From Trifolium pratense (lineage: Eukaryota; Streptophyta; Magnoliopsida; Fabales; Fabaceae): a stretch of 64,000 nt of DNA. Location: assembly GCF_020283565.1 (NCBI RefSeq), contig NC_060060.1:49960015-50024014 (forward strand), in the 5' to 3' direction. Of the stretch, positions 60,226-64,000 are shown in pieces. The first letter of the stretch is position 1. Each line of letters begins with the position of its first letter. The position numbers and the translations under genes were made by a program. A model generated the notes under the pieces. It did not search any database and was not told where the DNA came from. It worked only from the letters and a program-made list of their open reading frames with translations.

Positions 60226-60547
60226 CCAGAGAGCAATGAGAAGAGAGATCCATGAATCTTACCCATATTTTTATACCATGTGAACGTGTCAGCCCCTTGG
60301 GAAGAGTCGCGATTAAAAACCAAACCAGTCAGATTCCACACTCGTGCTGCATCCGGACACGAGAATAGGCAGTGACCGATGTTCTCAGAGGCTCCTGCAC
60401 AGCGAGGACAAATATCGGTGTTGCAGACCCGACGGTGTTGCAGAACTGCGCGCACAGGAATGGATTCATGAATGAGTTGCCAGACAAAAAATTGAATATT
60501 TGCTGGGAGATTAAGCTACCAAATCCACTTCCAGTTGACATGATCAT
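60226..60547 (-). pseudogene. LINE ORF2 zf-RVT region
   Basis: Encodes the zinc-binding segment that follows reverse transcriptase in plant LINEs: FVWQLIHESIPVR, then CPRCAGASENIGHCLFSCP and ARVW. The residues lie in two frames, showing at least one indel. The reverse transcriptase itself is lost. Confidence 0.8.
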
Positions 60548-60572
60548 AAAAAGAAGCTGATTTATTTGGTAT

Positions 60573-61299
60573 AGATTTAGAGAGAAAAAAAAAGAAGAGA
60601 ATTTGAAGAAAAAAATGCATCAAATGAGAAGCTGATTTTAGTTGCATCAAATTTTTTGTTTTCTTTTGAGTTTAATGATATGCTCTGTCGGTGTAAATTA
60701 ATTTTACACCGACATCCAATAGAAATCAAACATTTTTTCATCTCATACAATTTTTCCATGCACAAGAACCATTATTTGATTTTTAGTTTTTTGATGTTAT
60801 AAATTCTTCCTAATAATAATTGATTTTTGTTTTGAGTTTAATTATTGTGCACCATCGGTGTAAAGATTCTTTACATTACATCATTTAATAAATGTGACAC
60901 ATCATGTGTTTTTAAATATCATACATGATGTGTCAGTATATTATTGAATTAATGTCTAAAATAAATGTACACTGACGATATATATAAATTAAATTCTTTT
61001 ATTTTAAAGTGAATAATTATTAATTTAAAGAGTTTAATTGAAATATATAGTTTTACACGACCATCTAATAAAAAATTATTAAGTTTATATATGATATCAA
61101 GAAAGTATGGTCAAGTGACCAGCACAAAATATAGTTGGTACTAATTCACACCGTCAATACAATACATACTCATTCCTAATAATCCCATTTACACATTCAG
61201 CTTCACAGGTCTTCCTCCAAAAACCCTTTAACCACACAAAAACTCCTCAGCCCTCAAGTCCTCAACCCTCACTTTACAGTCACAATCACACTCTTCAAA
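60573..61299. other. Intergenic and PPR gene promoter
   Basis: AT-rich. A hairpin TGTCGGTGTAAA-TTAAT-TTTACACCGACA lies at about 60685-60713, with diverged CGGTGTAAA words again near 60859; possibly a small decayed MITE. 61180-61299 is C-rich leader-like DNA before the PPR start codon. Confidence 0.4.
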
Positions 61300-62304
61300 A
61301 TGTCGTTTCTCAGAAAACATATCAACATTTCCCTAAATTCCCTCTCTACCCTCCGCCGTTTCTCAACCCTAACACAAAAACCCTTCCCCGACAAACCCAC
61401 CGCCACTTACTACGACAACCTCGCCGCCGACGCAGCCAACTCCGGCGACTTCGATTCACTCCTCAACCTCCTCAACAAACGCATCAAAGACGGTTTCTAC
61501 AATACAAAACGAACCTTCAGCTTCATCACCAACACCAATTTCACACCTTCATTACTAAACGACGTCGTTACAACAATATCTCGTCTCAATCCGGGCATCA
61601 CGCGCCGTAACGCGCTTGAATCTCTTGTCACGCGCCTCTGCAAGCTTCGTCGCCCAAATGACGCACTTAATGTTGTTGAATCTATGTCACGCGTGGGTGA
61701 CTTTGAACTTAAAGCCTGCACTTTCCATCCAATACTGAATCTTTTAACAAGGGATAGATCACTCGACCACGCGCGCCAGGTGGTCGAGGTAATGACTCGG
61801 CTTGACGTGCAGCCGGATGTGACGGCTCACAATTATTTTTTAATGACACATTGTATTACGGGCGATGTGGAAGACGCGGTGGGAATATTGAGAACGATCG
61901 AAGATGAGGGTTTGTGTGTGGACGAACGAACATACGACGCACTTGTGTTAGGTGCGTGTAGGAAGGGGAATGTGGTTGGTGCTATGGTGTTGGTGAGGAG
62001 GATGGTGGATGATGGAGTGTATATGTTGTATTCAACACATATTCATGTGATTGAAGCATTGTTGAAGATGAATTGTTCTGAACAAGGTTTGAGTTATGTG
62101 AGGTGTTTTAGTGGGAAAGATAAGGCTTTAGATTGTGAGCTATTTCGGTGTTTAGGTGGTAAACTTGTGGAGATGAATAAGTTGAAAGAGGCAATGTTGG
62201 TTTTTAGGGAAATGGATGAAAGGGGTTTGCAAATGAGTGATAAAATGAGAGAGATTTATGAAATGAATGTTGGAGTTGGAAATGATGATAAATTGTTAGA
62301 GTAG
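61300..62304 (+). CDS. Pentatricopeptide repeat protein, organelle-targeted
   Basis: Intronless, 334 residues. The first ~25 residues (MSFLRKHINISLNSL...RRFSTL) are Arg/Ser-rich with no acidic residues, typical of a mitochondrial presequence. Degenerate P-class PPR motifs of ~35 residues run from about 105 to 320; the clearest are near 145-180 (HARQVVEVMTRLDVQPD), 181-215 (EDAVGILRTIEDEGLCVD), 216-250 (GAMVLVRRMVDDGV) and 284-318 (LKEAMLVFREMDERGL). PPR proteins bind organelle RNA in a sequence-specific way to control editing, splicing, stability or translation. No DYW or E domain is present. It is short for the family. The target is not predictable here. Confidence 0.88.
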   Translation: MSFLRKHINISLNSLSTLRRFSTLTQKPFPDKPTATYYDNLAADAANSGDFDSLLNLLNKRIKDGFYNTKRTFSFITNTNFTPSLLNDVVTTISRLNPGITRRNALESLVTRLCKLRRPNDALNVVESMSRVGDFELKACTFHPILNLLTRDRSLDHARQVVEVMTRLDVQPDVTAHNYFLMTHCITGDVEDAVGILRTIEDEGLCVDERTYDALVLGACRKGNVVGAMVLVRRMVDDGVYMLYSTHIHVIEALLKMNCSEQGLSYVRCFSGKDKALDCELFRCLGGKLVEMNKLKEAMLVFREMDERGLQMSDKMREIYEMNVGVGNDDKLLE

Positions 62305-63187
62305 TGATTGATAGTGGAGTTGTTAGGATGAAAGAATGAACTTTAGCAAATTAAATCCTCTATGGCTGATTTTATGGTATAGATTTCATTTTAGGTATTA
62401 GAATTTGAGGTTAGTATTAGAAAGGTTAGTGTTATGTGCAATGATCGGTTGGCGCAATTTGAGATGTTGCATCAATATTTTTTATGCCTCTGCCATTAAA
62501 ATTAAGGATGATGACACAACCATGATTTAAAATTTCGATGGTTTGAGTTCTACATTGAGGATTTTGATTGAGTTTTAGCATATGATATAGTAAAAAAATT
62601 ACATGTTATGTTATGGACTACTTTTGTTGGGTGTTGAAATAGGCCTGTCAAATCATTATTTGCGGCTCAATATTGAGGAGCATAGAGCATTGTGGAGATA
62701 ATACGACTTTTGCTTATTACTTATGAGTTAGATTTGTTAGTTTTTCCAATATGTTATGCTGGTTGTTTAACATTATTGGCTACTATTGTGTACTTTGGTC
62801 TAAAGCTGGTGTTATTCTTATTTCAAGAGAGTGATTGAGCCTTAGTTTGCAGCTTTTGTTGAGCCTGCCTACCTTTCCTTCTTTCATTCTTTGTTGGCTC
62901 GTTGCGATGGATATTGATTACTGGTTGTAAGGGCGGGAGATCTGGTTCAACAGCAGATCCTAATTATCCTTCTTTAAGTCGGGGAGGGGGGGAACACCAC
63001 GCTCTCAAGAGAGTGATAAATCGGGTGAACATTTTTCACAAGATGAGAATTAAAATGGTTCATTCAAGAATCTAATGATTTGTTTGGGAAATTGCAAAAC
63101 AGAAAGGGATGGTTTGGGGAGAGAAAAGTAAAGAGAAAGGTAGATAAAAAAATTTCACATTTTTTAAGAGAATATTTTTATATGGGA
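62305..63187. other. Intergenic
   Basis: Contains the PPR gene 3' UTR. No other gene, repeat or structured element recognised. Confidence 0.4.
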
Positions 63188-63850
63188 TGGTTTTTTTTTT
63201 TCTTTTATAATAGTAAATTCAAACCATTTCATTAACCAGCAGAGTTTCGATACAAGGAGGTAACAACTCAAGTGTATAGCGACTATGCCAAAAAATGATC
63301 GCACTAATAAGTATATGAGCCATCATATTTGTTTTTCGCTTAGCATTCAAGAACTAAATTTTGAGACACTGACATGTCAACGATGAATTGCATCCACCAC
63401 GCTTTTGGAGTCAATGTGAAATGTAACTTTTGTGAACCCTCTTCAATCCAACTCTTTCATAACTTCAAGCAAGACAATTGCTTCCCTTACAATTATAGGA
63501 CATTTTCCCTTAAATTCAAGAGGTACCAGCCACTATACAAATCCCATGTGGTCTCTAACACACCATCCCACACTCGTCGTACCATGCTCATTGTGGAATC
63601 CCGCATTGATATTATACTTAAACTAACCAATATTTGGTTTTTGCCATTGAAACTTGATGTTCATGTGTCGTATTGTATGCTATAGTTTCTCACAATCTGA
63701 ACTGCATTCCATTCATTCCACATACATATCGGCTTACTACGTAAATGTTGTCCTGGTTTTTCTCATTATTCCATACGCAATTGTTTTTATTATTCCAAAG
63801 CACCCACACACTAGCATTACAAATTTTCCAACCATTTTTTTTTTGGAAAG
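63188..63850 (-). pseudogene. Decayed LINE 3' end (RNase H)
   Basis: Minus-strand fragments spell the plant LINE order: WQKPNIG then AGFHNEHG near 63650-63580, GWCVRDHMGFV near 63560, EAIVLLEVMKEL, then KVTFHIDSKSVVDAIH near 63400, and the terminal NMMAHILISAI near 63320. An A-rich tail lies at about 63188-63200 (T-run on the plus strand). Several stops interrupt it. No target duplication was found. Confidence 0.65.
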
Positions 63851-63959
63851 ACAAAAGCTAATATATTAATAAACTCAAGCATAAAGAATTAATGCTAAGG
63901 TATAGAAATAAAAGTACAAGAATTCATTGTTTGTGTTACATGATAAACACTTTCCACAA

Positions 63960-64000
63960 CACTACAAGAATAATATGTGCATTCCCGCACACATTTGACA
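63960..64000 (+). mobile_element. CACTA transposon terminus at window edge
   Basis: CACTACAAGAATAATATGTG at 63960 is a standard CACTA 5' terminus. TGTGCATTCCCGCACACA that follows may be the first subterminal palindrome. The rest is outside the window. Confidence 0.6.

Larger units (their letters stand above)
59509..60559 (-). mobile_element. 5'-truncated LINE with 13-bp TSD
   Basis: The poly(A) end lies at about 59509-59517 (T-run on the plus strand). Exact flanks ATTTATTTGGTAT at 59496-59508 and 60560-60572 prove insertion by target-primed reverse transcription. It holds the zf-RVT and RNase H parts of ORF2 only. Confidence 0.92.

Overview
This window is nuclear plant DNA. The evidence is spliced genes with GT-AG introns, a plant histone-deacetylase-complex subunit, a PPR gene, and very dense nested plant transposons. 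Ogre-like LTRs and a SIRE-type element with an envelope-like ORF suggest a papilionoid legume of the Medicago/Trifolium/Pisum kind. That assignment is inference; no database was searched. About 80% of the window is mobile DNA or its debris, and only three or four loci look like host genes.

Layout. 1-3285: a Ty3/gypsy LTR, gag and start of protease, cut off. 3790-3820: a Helitron 3' end. 4205-15407: an old Ty1/copia element whose gag-pol carries several in-frame TGA codons and is split by three later insertions, each with a 5-bp target duplication: a 4.55-kb foldback of LTR-derived sequence (4981-9531), a solo Ogre-like LTR (12790-14401), and a 474-bp palindrome of two inverted copia LTRs (14523-14996). 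15417 onward: a CACTA terminus with AGCGCTATA subterminal repeats, then about 4 kb of unassigned sequence. 19841-21837: a 2-kb MULE-like element with a 9-bp duplication and ten 30-bp hairpins set in pairs. 23341-26539: a hAT element containing a second hAT, a LINE fragment and a long (TA)n tract.

26583-41591: a head-to-tail array of 1386-bp units (649-bp LTR plus 737-bp non-coding internal region) of a small non-autonomous LTR element. Its fourth unit is interrupted by a near-pristine 9958-bp Sirevirus-type copia element (31053-41010, minus strand) with 1006-bp LTRs, an uninterrupted 1596-codon gag-pol, and an in-frame envelope-like ORF behind a TAG in a leaky-stop context.

43067-62304 is the gene-bearing part. 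It holds a tRNA-derived SINE; HDC1 (Rxt3-like histone deacetylation complex subunit, plus strand, eleven coding exons including an 8-nt microexon); a MULE-like element; a HARBI1/ALP1-like DDE nuclease gene with an upstream ORF (minus strand); a non-autonomous element; a hAT MITE inside a LINE remnant; a second LINE with intact target duplication; and an intronless mitochondrial-type PPR gene. The right end has a decayed LINE and the first bases of another CACTA element.

HDC1 and the PPR gene are probably functional. The Sirevirus is structurally complete. The most unusual structures are the inverted-LTR insertions with clean target duplications, the paired-hairpin array, the LTR-unit tandem array, the leaky-stop envelope-like ORF with a tRNA-like match near its 3' end, and pol III-like A/B boxes shared by two hAT elements.
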